Positions 8,051 to 15,744 of a stretch of 64,000 nucleotides of DNA are shown here, one piece after another. The translations under genes and the position numbers were made by a program. The first letter of the stretch is position 1. Every line of letters begins with the position of its first letter. Source of the stretch: Epilithonimonas hispanica (GTDB lineage Bacteria; Bacteroidota; Bacteroidia; Flavobacteriales; Weeksellaceae); the NCBI RefSeq assembly GCF_003385395.1, contig NZ_QNUG01000002.1, forward strand, positions 91,612 through 155,611, in the 5' to 3' direction. The notes under the pieces were generated by a model. The model saw only the letters and a list, made by a program, of their open reading frames with translations. It did not search any database and was not told the origin of the DNA.

Positions 8051-8902
8051 ATGAGATTAAAATTTACTTTTTTATTCCTTTCTATTTTCGGTATTACAAA
8101 TTCGCAAATCATCTCAGGAAGAATAATTTCCGGTGAAAACAACAATTCCATTCCTTATGTAAGAATTGGTGTTGATGGAGAAAACATAGGTACTATAACC
8201 GATGAAAACGGAAACTACAAAATCGATTTAACCAACGTTGATAAATCTAAAAAAGTTACCGTTCAATTGGGTGGTTATAATTCCTTTGAGCAAGACATTC
8301 AAAATTTCATTAATTCTAATAATCATAATATTGTTTTAAAAGAAAAAGTAAATGAAATTGCCGAAGTTAAACTGAGTCCAAAAACTTATGAGAATAAGAA
8401 TTGGGGAATCAATACAAAAGCTAAAAAAGTAGGATTCTGGTACAATTCTAATGATGATAGCCATGGAAACTGGCGAGAAGAGATTGCAATTTCATTTTCT
8501 AACAAAAAGAAGGTGAAAATCGAAAAAATCAACTTGAACGTCAATCAATTCGATACAAACAAACCGGTTTTATTAAACTTCAATATTTATTCCGAAGAAA
8601 AAAGTAGACCAAGTAAATCCATTTTGTCAGAAGTCTTGACCGTTGAGCTGACAAAAGACCAAATAAAAGATGGAACTTTTACTTATGACATCAGTGATAA
8701 AGCTATTTGGATTGACAATGAAGACTTCTATGTATCTGTACAAATCGTAAGTGGATTCAAAGGAAAAATTGGTTTTAGCGCGGCTTTACTTAGTACTGTT
8801 TATATCAGGTCATATTACGACAAATGGCAGAAAATACCAGCTGGAGCTCCAGCAATTAATATTGATGTCAAAATTGCAAAAGACAAAAAAATCAAAGCTT
8901 AA
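8051..8902 (+). CDS. Secreted/outer-membrane protein with carboxypeptidase-regulatory-like domain
   Basis: 283 residues with a signal peptide (MRLKFTFLFLSIFGITNSQ). Residues about 20-95 form a CarboxypepD_reg-like beta-sandwich: ISGRIISGENNNSIPYVRI, then GTITDENGNYKIDL. This fold commonly starts TonB-linked outer-membrane proteins, but no barrel or plug follows. The rest (about 110-280) is a beta-rich domain of unknown function containing GFWYNSNDDSHGNWREEIA. The gene is the last of the peptide-export run, 88 bp after tolC, and a terminator follows. It could be a surface partner, receptor or immunity factor for the exported peptides; no direct evidence. Confidence 0.75.
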   Translation: MRLKFTFLFLSIFGITNSQIISGRIISGENNNSIPYVRIGVDGENIGTITDENGNYKIDLTNVDKSKKVTVQLGGYNSFEQDIQNFINSNNHNIVLKEKVNEIAEVKLSPKTYENKNWGINTKAKKVGFWYNSNDDSHGNWREEIAISFSNKKKVKIEKINLNVNQFDTNKPVLLNFNIYSEEKSRPSKSILSEVLTVELTKDQIKDGTFTYDISDKAIWIDNEDFYVSVQIVSGFKGKIGFSAALLSTVYIRSYYDKWQKIPAGAPAINIDVKIAKDKKIKA

Positions 8903-8929
8903 GAAAGTTCTTTTCGAAAGATAAATCTA

Positions 8930-8970
8930 AACAAAGTCGCAGACATCATCTCCCCGACTTTGTTTTCTTT
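8930..8970 (+). terminator. Terminator closing the peptide-export locus
   Basis: AACAAAGTCG (8930-8939) pairs with CGACTTTGTT (8955-8964), followed by a T-rich run. It lies 28 bp past the last gene of the locus. Confidence 0.75.
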
Positions 8971-9274
8971 TAGTAACAACTAAAAATTAATCTCAAGAAA
9001 ACTATCAACAAAATTGATTAACTTTACAGAACATTCTTCACCTCACAATTCCTATTTTCAAAAAGGGAACAACTCCAATACAAGTCCAATACAAGTCCAA
9101 TAGAATCCAATAGAATAATAGACCTGTAATGTACTTATAATGCTCCAAAATTAGAGTTAGTGTACAGAAAGAGCGAAGAAACTCCCCACAAACTGTACCG
9201 AAAAACAATCCTCAATTTTCAATCCTTTACAACAATTTCATCTTTATTCCCCATCATATTACAGCAATTATACT
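8971..9274. other. Non-coding gap between export locus and Nudix gene
   Basis: AT-rich, with no convincing gene. It holds a short tandem repeat (9074-9115) and, at its right edge, the promoter of the Nudix gene. Confidence 0.5.
9074..9115. repeat. Four tandem units of TCCAATA(C/G)AA(G)
   Basis: Units begin at 9074, 9085, 9096 and 9106, with lengths of 11, 11, 10 and 10 nt. It is a simple slippage-prone array in non-coding DNA. Confidence 0.75.
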
Positions 9275-9282
9275 TATCTTTG
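9275..9282 (+). promoter_or_regulatory. -7 box ending 4 nt before the Nudix ATG (TATCTTTG)
   Basis: A perfect TAnnTTTG box followed by AGAT and then the ATG at 9287. Because transcription starts a few bases after this box, the mRNA should be leaderless or nearly so. Confidence 0.6.
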
Positions 9283-9286
9283 AGAT

Positions 9287-9916
9287 ATGCAGATTTTTGG
9301 AAAAGATTTACTCAGAGATATCAAAGAAGCCGAATTGTTGGGAGAGAATGCACACAAAATTTATTCTCCGCCTTATCGTCCCGTCTTCAGTTATGAAGAT
9401 ATCCTAACCAAGAATCCGAAGTTTGCAGCGGTTAATATTCTACTCTATCTTAAAAATAATGAATGGCATTTTCCATTGATTGTAAGAAGCATCAACGAAA
9501 ATGACAGACACAGTGGACAAATCTCTTTACCTGGCGGAAAAAGAGAAAAAGAAGACCTAGATTTTTCTTACACAGCCAAACGAGAAACTTCCGAGGAATT
9601 AGGAATTGATGTGCATTATGTGAGAATCATTCGCGAGATGTCGCCAATTTATATTCCGCCGAGTAATTTCTACGTCCATTCTTTTGTTTCTTACACCAAA
9701 AAGAATCCAGAATTCTTCTTGCAGGAATCCGAAGCCGTTGAATTAATAGAATTTCCAATTTCATCATTACTAAGTCTTCCAGACCGACCAAAAAATATGG
9801 TTTTACCATCAACTAATGGTGCTGAAGTTCCCGTGATTGATTTCAATGGTTATATCATTTGGGGTGCTACATCGATGATTTTAAGCGAGTTTAGTAACTT
9901 GTTAAAAAATGTTTAA
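9287..9916 (+). CDS. Nudix hydrolase, CoA pyrophosphatase-like
   Basis: 209 residues. The Nudix box is LPGGKREKEDLDFSY-TAKRETSEELGI (about residues 79-106), with the spacing of CoA-diphosphatase (NudL/YeaB) family members, which also carry a preceding S-x-PGG element. Members split CoA or related nucleotide diphosphates using Mg/Mn bound by the REtsEE glutamates. Start ATG 9287 sits right behind a -7 box; an overlapping upstream frame at 9160 has no coding character. The stop is 43 bp before the acyltransferase gene. Substrate assignment is by family resemblance only. Confidence 0.88.
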   Translation: MQIFGKDLLRDIKEAELLGENAHKIYSPPYRPVFSYEDILTKNPKFAAVNILLYLKNNEWHFPLIVRSINENDRHSGQISLPGGKREKEDLDFSYTAKRETSEELGIDVHYVRIIREMSPIYIPPSNFYVHSFVSYTKKNPEFFLQESEAVELIEFPISSLLSLPDRPKNMVLPSTNGAEVPVIDFNGYIIWGATSMILSEFSNLLKNV

Positions 9917-9921
9917 TTTTG
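9914..9921 (+). promoter_or_regulatory. -7 box of the acyltransferase gene (TAATTTTG)
   Basis: A perfect TAnnTTTG overlapping the Nudix stop codon, 38 bp before the acyltransferase ATG. Confidence 0.45.
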
Positions 9922-9959
9922 CAATAGTTTCTAGCCACAGAAATTATAATTAACAATCA

Positions 9960-10760
9960 ATGCCGAAAAAAAACATTTTCACAGATTCTTTTGGAAATAT
10001 CTATATTCTGAAAAGGATTATTATTTTCATTCTGGGAGTTGTTTCTTACAGAAGATTCAATGGTTTTAATAAATTGAAAATCACCGGAACAGAAAATCTC
10101 ACCGATTTGCCAGACAGCAATGTGCTTTTTGTATCCAATCATCAGACTTATTTTGCAGATGTTGCTGCAATGTATCACGCATTTTGCGCTGTTAATAACG
10201 GTTATCACAACACAATCAAAAATCCAGTTTATCTTCTGAATCCAAAAGTAGATTTCTATTACGTAGCTGCGGAAGAAACTATGAACAAAGGGATTTTGGC
10301 AAGAATTTTTAAAATTGCTGGTGCTGTTACCGTAAAAAGAACTTGGAGAGCAGAAGGTAAAAATGTTAACCGAATGGTTGATATGAGTGAAATCGAAAAT
10401 ATTATGACAGCTTTGGATAATGGTTGGGTCATTACATTTCCTCAAGGAACAACCTCGGCTTTTGCACAAGGTAGAAAAGGAACTGCGAAATTGATTAAGA
10501 ACCAAAGACCAGTTGTGATTCCAATTAAAATCAATGGATTCCGTAGAGCGTTTGATAAAAAAGGATTAAAAATAAAAGTAACCGGTGTAAAACCAACAAT
10601 GGAGTTTCAACCTGCTTTGGATATCGATTATGATAACGAATCCGCAAACGAGATTCTGGACAAAATAATGCACGCCATTGGACAAACTCCAGAGCACAAT
10701 CTTCTCCACGAATACGATGTAAAACAGAAAGAGATAAAATCTCAATCTCAACAACAATAA
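9960..10760 (+). CDS. 1-acyl-glycerol-3-phosphate acyltransferase-like protein
   Basis: 266 residues of the LPLAT/PlsC superfamily. Motif I is VSNHQTYFAD, which has five residues between His and Asp instead of the usual four (NHx4D). Motif III is FPQGTTSAF, the counterpart of FPEGT. An N-terminal hydrophobic stretch (about 17-33) suggests membrane association. It probably acylates lysophosphatidic acid or another glycerol/amino acceptor in phospholipid or lipid A-type synthesis. The extra residue in motif I and the missing Glu in FPEG mark a Bacteroidota-specific subfamily. The stop is directly followed by the left end of the IS1182-type element, whose hairpin probably ends this transcript. 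Confidence 0.85.
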   Translation: MPKKNIFTDSFGNIYILKRIIIFILGVVSYRRFNGFNKLKITGTENLTDLPDSNVLFVSNHQTYFADVAAMYHAFCAVNNGYHNTIKNPVYLLNPKVDFYYVAAEETMNKGILARIFKIAGAVTVKRTWRAEGKNVNRMVDMSEIENIMTALDNGWVITFPQGTTSAFAQGRKGTAKLIKNQRPVVIPIKINGFRRAFDKKGLKIKVTGVKPTMEFQPALDIDYDNESANEILDKIMHAIGQTPEHNLLHEYDVKQKEIKSQSQQQ

Positions 10761-10761
10761 A

Positions 10762-10796
10762 AAAAGGCTGTCTCAAAAGCGAGACAGCCTTTTTTA
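10762..10796 (+). terminator. Terminator formed by the left IS end
   Basis: GGCTGTCTC (10766-10774) pairs with GAGACAGCC (10781-10789), extended by A/T pairs, with T6 after it. It doubles as the IS left inverted repeat and as terminator for the acyltransferase gene. Confidence 0.8.
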
Positions 10797-12361
10797 TGCA
10801 AAAAAGGAAAGCCGAGGCTTTCCTAATAGTTGCAAATTTCGTAATTTGCTGTGTGCTAACTAAGTCAAAAGTAGTCTTTAAAGATTACAATCCCAAACAA
10901 AATTTGCTTTTTCCTCCGAATTTGTCGGAGTTGATTGATGAAAAGCATCCTGTGAAAATAGTTTCAAACATTATTGATGGTTTGGATATTAAAAACTTAA
11001 TCAAAACCTACAAACCGGGAGGAACTTCATCTTACCACCCGAAAATGCTTTTAAAAGTATTGATTTATGGTTATTTGAGTAACATTTATTCAAGCTGGAA
11101 AATGGAACAGGCATTGAAGGAAAACATTCATTTTATGTGGCTTTCGGCGATGAGCCGTCTTGATCATAATACGTTGAACAGATTTAGAAGCGAACGATTA
11201 AAGGGTGAAGTAAAAGCCATCTTTACACAAATTGTTTTGCTTTTGGAAAAGGAAGGTTTGGTAAGCCTGGAAACCACTTTTGTAGATGGGACCAAGATAG
11301 AGGCTAACGCCAACCGCTATACTTTTGTGTGGGGAAGAGCCATCAAGAAGCATCAAGAAAGGATAGCCAATCAACTGGAAGAGCTATGGAATTATGCAGA
11401 AAGTGTGGCAAAAGAAGAGCTTCAAAACACTGAAAACATCGATTTTAAGGAGATTGATTCCGAAAAAGTAACACAAACCATCGACAAGATCAACGAGGTG
11501 TTGAAGGATAAAAAAATACCTTCGAAAGTTCGTCAGAAACTGAATTATGCCAAGAAAAACTGGGCAAACAATTTGGATAAATATAAAAAACAACAGGCGA
11601 TTTTACAAGCCAGAAACTCTTATTCCAAGACCGATACAGATACTACTTTTATGCGAATGAAACCGAAGGTTCGCGAATTCCATTGAAAAAACAATAAATA
11701 TGTAATAATGAGCAATGAGGATCATATGCGAAACGGACAACTCAAAGCGGCCTATAATCTACAGATTTCTACGAATAAACAATTTATTTTACATTATTCC
11801 ATACATCCAAATCCTACGGATACCAAAACGTTGGAGTCGCATTTAAAAGGTTTTGAAGACAGCTATCATAAAGTTCCGAAAGAGCTCGTTGCCGATGCAG
11901 GCTACGGTTCGGAAGAAAACTATAACCTACTGAAAAACAATAAAATAAAATCTTATGTTAAATACAATTACTTCAGAAAAGATCAAAAATCGAGACAAAT
12001 AACCACTTCTCAAAACAATCCGAAGCTGGCAAAAATCAGGGAAAGGGTTTTCAAACTACTCAATACCAAAAAAGGCATCAAACTCCGAAAACAGCGATGT
12101 CACGATGTTGAACCTGTTTTTGCAGAGCTCAAACACAACAAAAACTTTAAACGCTTTATGCTTCGAGGAAAAACTAAGGTCGAGGTAGAAATCGGCATTC
12201 TCGCCATTGCCCATAATCTCAAAAAAATGGCAAAAGTAGCTTGATATAGATTCCTTTTTTGAGTTTTATCTTCATTTTTCATAGTTTTTAAAAATACAAA
12301 CCCCTAAAAATATTTTTTTTCAACTCAATACAAAAAAGAGGCTGTCCTTTTGAGACAGCCT
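10765..12361 (+). mobile_element. IS1182-type insertion sequence
   Basis: A perfect 15-bp terminal inverted repeat AGGCTGTCTCAAAAG lies at 10765-10779 and, inverted, at 12347-12361. Each end also folds into a short hairpin followed by or preceded by an A/T run. The element of about 1.6 kb carries one transposase gene that is interrupted. No clear target-site duplication could be recognised in the A/T-rich flanks. It lies between the acyltransferase and fumarylacetoacetase genes without breaking either. Confidence 0.85.
10796..12244 (+). pseudogene. IS1182-family transposase, interrupted by an in-frame TGA and an extra 54-nt segment
   Basis: The two halves are in the same reading frame. The N-half (to 11683) has the DUF772-type region (FKDYNPKQNLLFPPNL, YHPKMLLKVLIYGYL, RLDHNTLNRFRSERL) and the first catalytic Asp in FVDGTKIEANANRYTF. 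The C-half (from about 11714) has the second Asp in VADAGYGSEENY and the Glu in HDVEPVFAELKHN. Between FMRMK and EDHMRNGQ, which are contiguous in family members as I remember them, sit 18 extra codons (about 11660-11713) containing a single TGA at 11684-11686. The true start is unclear: no ATG precedes SKVVFKDYN, so a GTG near 10850 or the ATG at 10796 would be used. Probably inactive. Confidence 0.8.
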
Positions 12362-12366
12362 CTTTA
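12331..12366. terminator. Right IS end hairpin
   Basis: GAGGCTGTC (12338-12346) pairs with GACAGCCTC (12354-12362), flanked by A-run and T-rich sequence. It can terminate transcription leaving the IS. Confidence 0.7.
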
Positions 12367-12395
12367 ATTTTTTAATCTAATTCTAAATTCAAAAA

Positions 12396-13649
12396 ATGAA
12401 ATCCTTCATCAATCATCCTTCAGATTCCGATTTCTCAATTTATAACATTCCTTTTGGAGTTTGTGTTTTCAACAGAGAGTTTATTGCTTGTGCTACAAGA
12501 ATTGGCGATATTATCATCGATTTGGCAACATTATTTGACCTTGGTTATTTTGAAGATATCAAAGGTTTTGAAGAAAATGTTTTCGAAGGTTACACGATTA
12601 ATGAGTTTATAGAATTAGGTAAACCAATTACAAATAAAGTTCGTGAGAGGATTCAGCAATTGTTATTAGAAGACTCTTTGTTGTCGAAAGACGAAAGAGC
12701 GTTGGAAGAATGTTTCTATAATCTGGATGAAATCCAAATGATGATGCCTCTACACATTCCGAATTATACTGATTTCTACAGTAGTATTCAACACGCAACC
12801 AATGTCGGAATGATGTTCCGTGACCCTGCAAATGCATTGCTGTCAAATTGGAAACATCTGCCGGTTGGTTATCACGGTCGCGCTTCGTCCATTGTTTTGT
12901 CAGGAATCGATATCACAAGACCTTGCGGACAAATCAAACCTGCTGATTCAGATAAACCGATTTTCAGCGCATCGAAACAACTCGATTTCGAATTAGAAAT
13001 GGCTTTTGTTGTGAATAAAAATACAGATTTGGGAGATAGGATTTCTGTTGCAGAAGCAGAAGATGCAATTTTCGGAATGATGATTTTCAATGATTGGTCG
13101 GCGAGAGATATTCAAAGTTGGGAATATGTTCCTTTAGGTCCATTTTTAGGGAAAAATTTCGGTTCGTCTATTTCGCCTTGGATTGTGACTTTGGAAGCTT
13201 TAAAACCATTCAAAACTGAATCTCCAAAGCAGGAACCAGAAGTTTTAGATTATTTGAAATTCGAAGGCGATAAAAATTATGACATCAATCTTCAGGTTTA
13301 TTTAAAACCGGAAAATTCTGAAGAAAATCTAATTTCTGAGAGCAATTATAAATTTATGTATTGGAATATGTGTCAACAATTGGCTCATCACACCGTGAAT
13401 GGCTGTAATGTGGAAGTTGGCGATGTTTATGCCAGTGGAACTATTTCCGGAGAAAGTGAAAAATCTTACGGTTCTATGTTGGAATTGACTTGGAGAGGAA
13501 CAAAACCTTTGCAGCTCAAAAACGGAATCGAAAGAAAATTCATAGAAGACGGCGATACAATTACAATGAAAGCTTGGTCAGAAAAAGACGGAATCCGAGT
13601 TGGTTTTGGCGAAGTTTCTGGAAAGATTTTACCAGCAATTTTACAATAA
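12396..13649 (+). CDS. fahA: Fumarylacetoacetase
   Basis: 417 residues, the usual length. The N-terminal SH3-like domain includes IPFGVCVF and ATRIGDIIIDL. The catalytic C-terminal domain carries YTDFYSSIQHATNVG and PVGYHGRASSIV, the metal-binding LDFELEMAFVV, and FNDWSARDIQSWEYVPLGPF. It performs the last step of tyrosine degradation, splitting fumarylacetoacetate into fumarate and acetoacetate. The flavin-reductase-like gene at 14318 is on the same strand, separated by an inserted GxxExxY cassette. Such genes are commonly neighbours in Flavobacteriia tyrosine-degradation clusters, so the original operon may have been split. Confidence 0.95.
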   Translation: MKSFINHPSDSDFSIYNIPFGVCVFNREFIACATRIGDIIIDLATLFDLGYFEDIKGFEENVFEGYTINEFIELGKPITNKVRERIQQLLLEDSLLSKDERALEECFYNLDEIQMMMPLHIPNYTDFYSSIQHATNVGMMFRDPANALLSNWKHLPVGYHGRASSIVLSGIDITRPCGQIKPADSDKPIFSASKQLDFELEMAFVVNKNTDLGDRISVAEAEDAIFGMMIFNDWSARDIQSWEYVPLGPFLGKNFGSSISPWIVTLEALKPFKTESPKQEPEVLDYLKFEGDKNYDINLQVYLKPENSEENLISESNYKFMYWNMCQQLAHHTVNGCNVEVGDVYASGTISGESEKSYGSMLELTWRGTKPLQLKNGIERKFIEDGDTITMKAWSEKDGIRVGFGEVSGKILPAILQ

Positions 13650-13666
13650 AAGATACTTGGAATTTC

Positions 13667-13683
13667 AACACTTAAGTTACTTT
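13667..13683. repeat. Left inverted repeat of the GxxExxY cassette
   Basis: AACACTTAAGTTACTTT, the exact reverse complement of 14294-14310. A second, inner pair with shared AATCnnnGATTTTCAAAA words lies at about 13725-13746 and 14239-14261. Confidence 0.8.
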
Positions 13684-13818
13684 AAAGTAAATTAATTCTG
13701 TTAAAAAAGTTCACTTTAGTCGAAAATCAAAGATTTTCAAAAACTTATGTGTTCTTATGTGAACTATTTTATAGTAATTTGATATAAACTTAAGTCTTAA
13801 TAAATAGAAATAACACAA

Positions 13819-14232
13819 ATGATTACACAAAAGAAACTAAACGATTTAGCTTACAAAATTGTTGGCGCTTGCATTGAGGTTCATAAGTTAGCAGGTCCCG
13901 GTTTGTATGAGGAAGTTTATCATCAATGTTTGGAAAAGGAATTTAAAATATTAGGATTAAATTTTAAAAGTGAACTTCAAATTCCGTTTTTGTATAAAGG
14001 TGAAAACATTAATTGCAAATTAAAATGTGATTTTTTTATCGAAGATTTGATTGTATTAGAATTAAAATCTGTGACTGATTTACATAATATTCATAAAGCT
14101 CAAACAATGAATTATATGAATCTGTTGAAAGCTCATCGTTCCATTTTGATTAATTTTAATGTCAACAATATTTATCACGAAGGCTACGAAACTTTTGCCG
14201 CAAAATCATTTCAATACCTCCCGAAAGAATAA
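13819..14232 (+). CDS. GxxExxY protein
   Basis: 137 residues. The family-naming motif is GPGLYEEVY (G-x2-E-x2-Y), preceded by NDLAYKIVGACIEVHK. A PD-(D/E)xK-like nuclease core is visible as CDFFIEDLIVLELKSV, with E/K positions in the ELK strand, and the C-half has AQTMNYMNLLKA. Family members are widespread and uncharacterised in Bacteroidota and resemble small restriction-type or recombination nucleases. The gene is bracketed by a perfect 17-bp inverted repeat (13667-13683 and 14294-14310), with the right copy reaching into the 5' end of the flavin reductase region. This suggests it entered as a cassette. Confidence 0.88.
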   Translation: MITQKKLNDLAYKIVGACIEVHKLAGPGLYEEVYHQCLEKEFKILGLNFKSELQIPFLYKGENINCKLKCDFFIEDLIVLELKSVTDLHNIHKAQTMNYMNLLKAHRSILINFNVNNIYHEGYETFAAKSFQYLPKE

Positions 14233-14293
14233 TACAAAAATCTTTGATTTTCAAAACTTAATTGTACTTAATCAAAATTAATTTTAAAACTCA

Positions 14294-14310
14294 AAAGTAA
14301 CTTAAGTGTT
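14294..14310. repeat. Right inverted repeat of the GxxExxY cassette
   Basis: AAAGTAACTTAAGTGTT, the exact inverted copy of 13667-13683. It ends 7 bp before the ATG of the flavin reductase gene, so it forms that gene's 5' leader. Confidence 0.8.
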
Positions 14311-14317
14311 AAAAATA

Positions 14318-15142
14318 ATGAAAACAATCATCCCTTCCGATATTCCTGCAATGCAATTACAACAAGTAATGCAAACTGCAATTGCACCAAGACCGATTGC
14401 TTTGGCAAGTACGATTAACAGCAAAGGAGAAATCAATCTTTCACCTTTCAGTTTTTTCAATATGTTCAGCACAGTTCCGCCGATTGTGATTATTTCGCCT
14501 TCCAGAAGAGTTCGTGATAATACCACAAAACATACTTTGGAGAACCTGAAAGAAGTTCCGGAATTGGTGATTGGAAATGTGAATTTTGATATGGTTCAAC
14601 AGGTTTCTTTGGCGAGTACAGAATATGAAGACGGTGTGAATGAGTTTATCAAATCAGGATTGACAATGAAATCAGCAGATATTGTAAAACCACCTCTGAT
14701 TGCTGAATCTCCGGTTAATTTCGAATGTAAAGTTCTCGAAATAAAATCGCTCGGGAATTTTGGTGGTTCGGGAAATCTTGTAATTGCGGAAATTGTCAAA
14801 ATTCATATCAAAGAAAAATATCTAGATGAAGCTGGAAATCTTGACCAGAAACAACTGGATTTGGTAGCACGACTAGGAAGTAATTATTATTCCAGAAACA
14901 ATGAAAATAACCTTTTTGAAGTTCCTAAACCTTTGGTTACAAAAGGAATTGGTTACGACCAGCTTCCCAACGAAATCAAACAAAGCAATGTTTTTACAGG
15001 TAACGATTTGGGAATGTTAGCGAATGTAGAAATTTTACCGATTGGGAATTTTTCTTCCGAAAAAGATGTACATTTATTAGCACAAAGTTTTTTAAAAAAC
15101 AATGAAATTGAGGAAGCTTGGGAAATTTTGAGAATTGATTAA
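14318..15142 (+). CDS. Flavin reductase-like (FMN-binding) family protein
   Basis: 274 residues from the ATG at 14318; a GTG at 14306 is in frame but lies in the inverted repeat. N-terminal half is the split-barrel flavin-binding domain: APRPIALASTINSKGEINL, SPFSFFNMFSTVPPIVIIS, then NVNFDMVQQVSLAS and the FECKVLEIKSLG strand. It likely binds FMN and either reduces flavin or acts as an oxygenase partner. Its gene lies after fahA, so a role in aromatic amino acid degradation is plausible but unproven. It converges with the defective toxin gene, 3 bp apart. Confidence 0.85.
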   Translation: MKTIIPSDIPAMQLQQVMQTAIAPRPIALASTINSKGEINLSPFSFFNMFSTVPPIVIISPSRRVRDNTTKHTLENLKEVPELVIGNVNFDMVQQVSLASTEYEDGVNEFIKSGLTMKSADIVKPPLIAESPVNFECKVLEIKSLGNFGGSGNLVIAEIVKIHIKEKYLDEAGNLDQKQLDLVARLGSNYYSRNNENNLFEVPKPLVTKGIGYDQLPNEIKQSNVFTGNDLGMLANVEILPIGNFSSEKDVHLLAQSFLKNNEIEEAWEILRID

Positions 15143-15145
15143 AAA

Positions 15146-15457
15146 TTATTTCTCTCGTTCTATTTTTAAAGGATTTTGGCGAGTGTCGAAAACGTCAACG
15201 ATTTCAATCCTGTTCTTTTCTTCATTAATCCAATAAATTATTTTGTAATTTTTGGAAACTAAATATCTGAAATTTTCTTTCCTGTCAGAAAGTAGCTCTT
15301 CCTTTTGTCCTATTTTAGATTGAAAATCTAAAGCATTAGTTTTCTCCACAATTTCAATGATTAGATTTTGGGCAATTTTCGGACTTGCTTTTATTTTATA
15401 ATAATCGAAAATATTCCTTAATTCTCTTTTAGCAAAAGCTGTTCAGAATATTTTCAT
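15146..15457 (-). pseudogene. RelE/ParE-superfamily toxin, inactivated by a stop at codon 5
   Basis: The 104-codon frame begins MKIF, then TGA (15443-15445), then TAFAKRELRNIFDYYKIKA and so on to the stop at 15146. The ParE fold is clear: FAKRELRNIFDYY helix, NFRYLVSKNYKIIYWI strands and a C-terminal IVDVFDTRQNP. Family members normally have a Trp or similar residue in the early beta strand, so TGG to TGA is the likely change. The ATG overlaps the antitoxin stop by 4 nt (ATGA), the usual coupling. A fragment from the GTG at 15349 would lack the N-terminal helices. The toxin is presumably dead, or it is a sequencing error. Confidence 0.75.
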
Positions 15458-15696
15458 TGCCATTGTCTGATTTCAGAAAGTAGTTCATTTGATTCTGTTA
15501 TTTCATCATTTGTAGAATCTTCTAATGACGAATCTATACGAGAGTTCAATTCTTCAATGGAAAATGGTTCCAATTCTCTTTCAGATTGTTTAGCTTTTTT
15601 CAAGAGTTTTTCGAATTGAGAAATCAACTCCTCACTTTGAAGATTCAGAAAAGCCTGAACAAATTCTATTTTTCTCGATTCGATATTCATTTTCAA
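15454..15696 (-). CDS. Antitoxin of the RelE/ParE-type pair
   Basis: 80 residues, MKMNIESRKIEFVQAFLNL to LLSEIRQWQ. Small, acidic and helical, typical of the Bacteroidota antitoxins encoded just upstream of ParE-like toxins (helical IESRKIEFVQAFLNLQSEE region, then a flexible acidic tail). It overlaps the toxin start by 4 nt. Start could also be the second Met (15690). It appears intact although its toxin partner carries a nonsense codon. Confidence 0.75.
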   Translation of the reverse strand: MKMNIESRKIEFVQAFLNLQSEELISQFEKLLKKAKQSERELEPFSIEELNSRIDSSLEDSTNDEITESNELLSEIRQWQ

Positions 15697-15744
15697 TAGG
15701 TTTTAATCAAATTTACAAATTTATTCTTAATGAAAATCGAAAAT

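Noticed and set aside
9160..9396. Plus-strand frame overlapping the Nudix start
   Set aside because: It overlaps the well-supported Nudix gene in another frame and shows no domain.
10566..10776. Minus-strand hydrophobic frames opposite the acyltransferase
   Set aside because: Antisense shadows of AT-rich coding sequence.
14306..14317. GTG at 14306 as start of the flavin reductase
   Set aside because: It lies inside the cassette's inverted repeat; ATG 14318 gives the family-like N-terminus.
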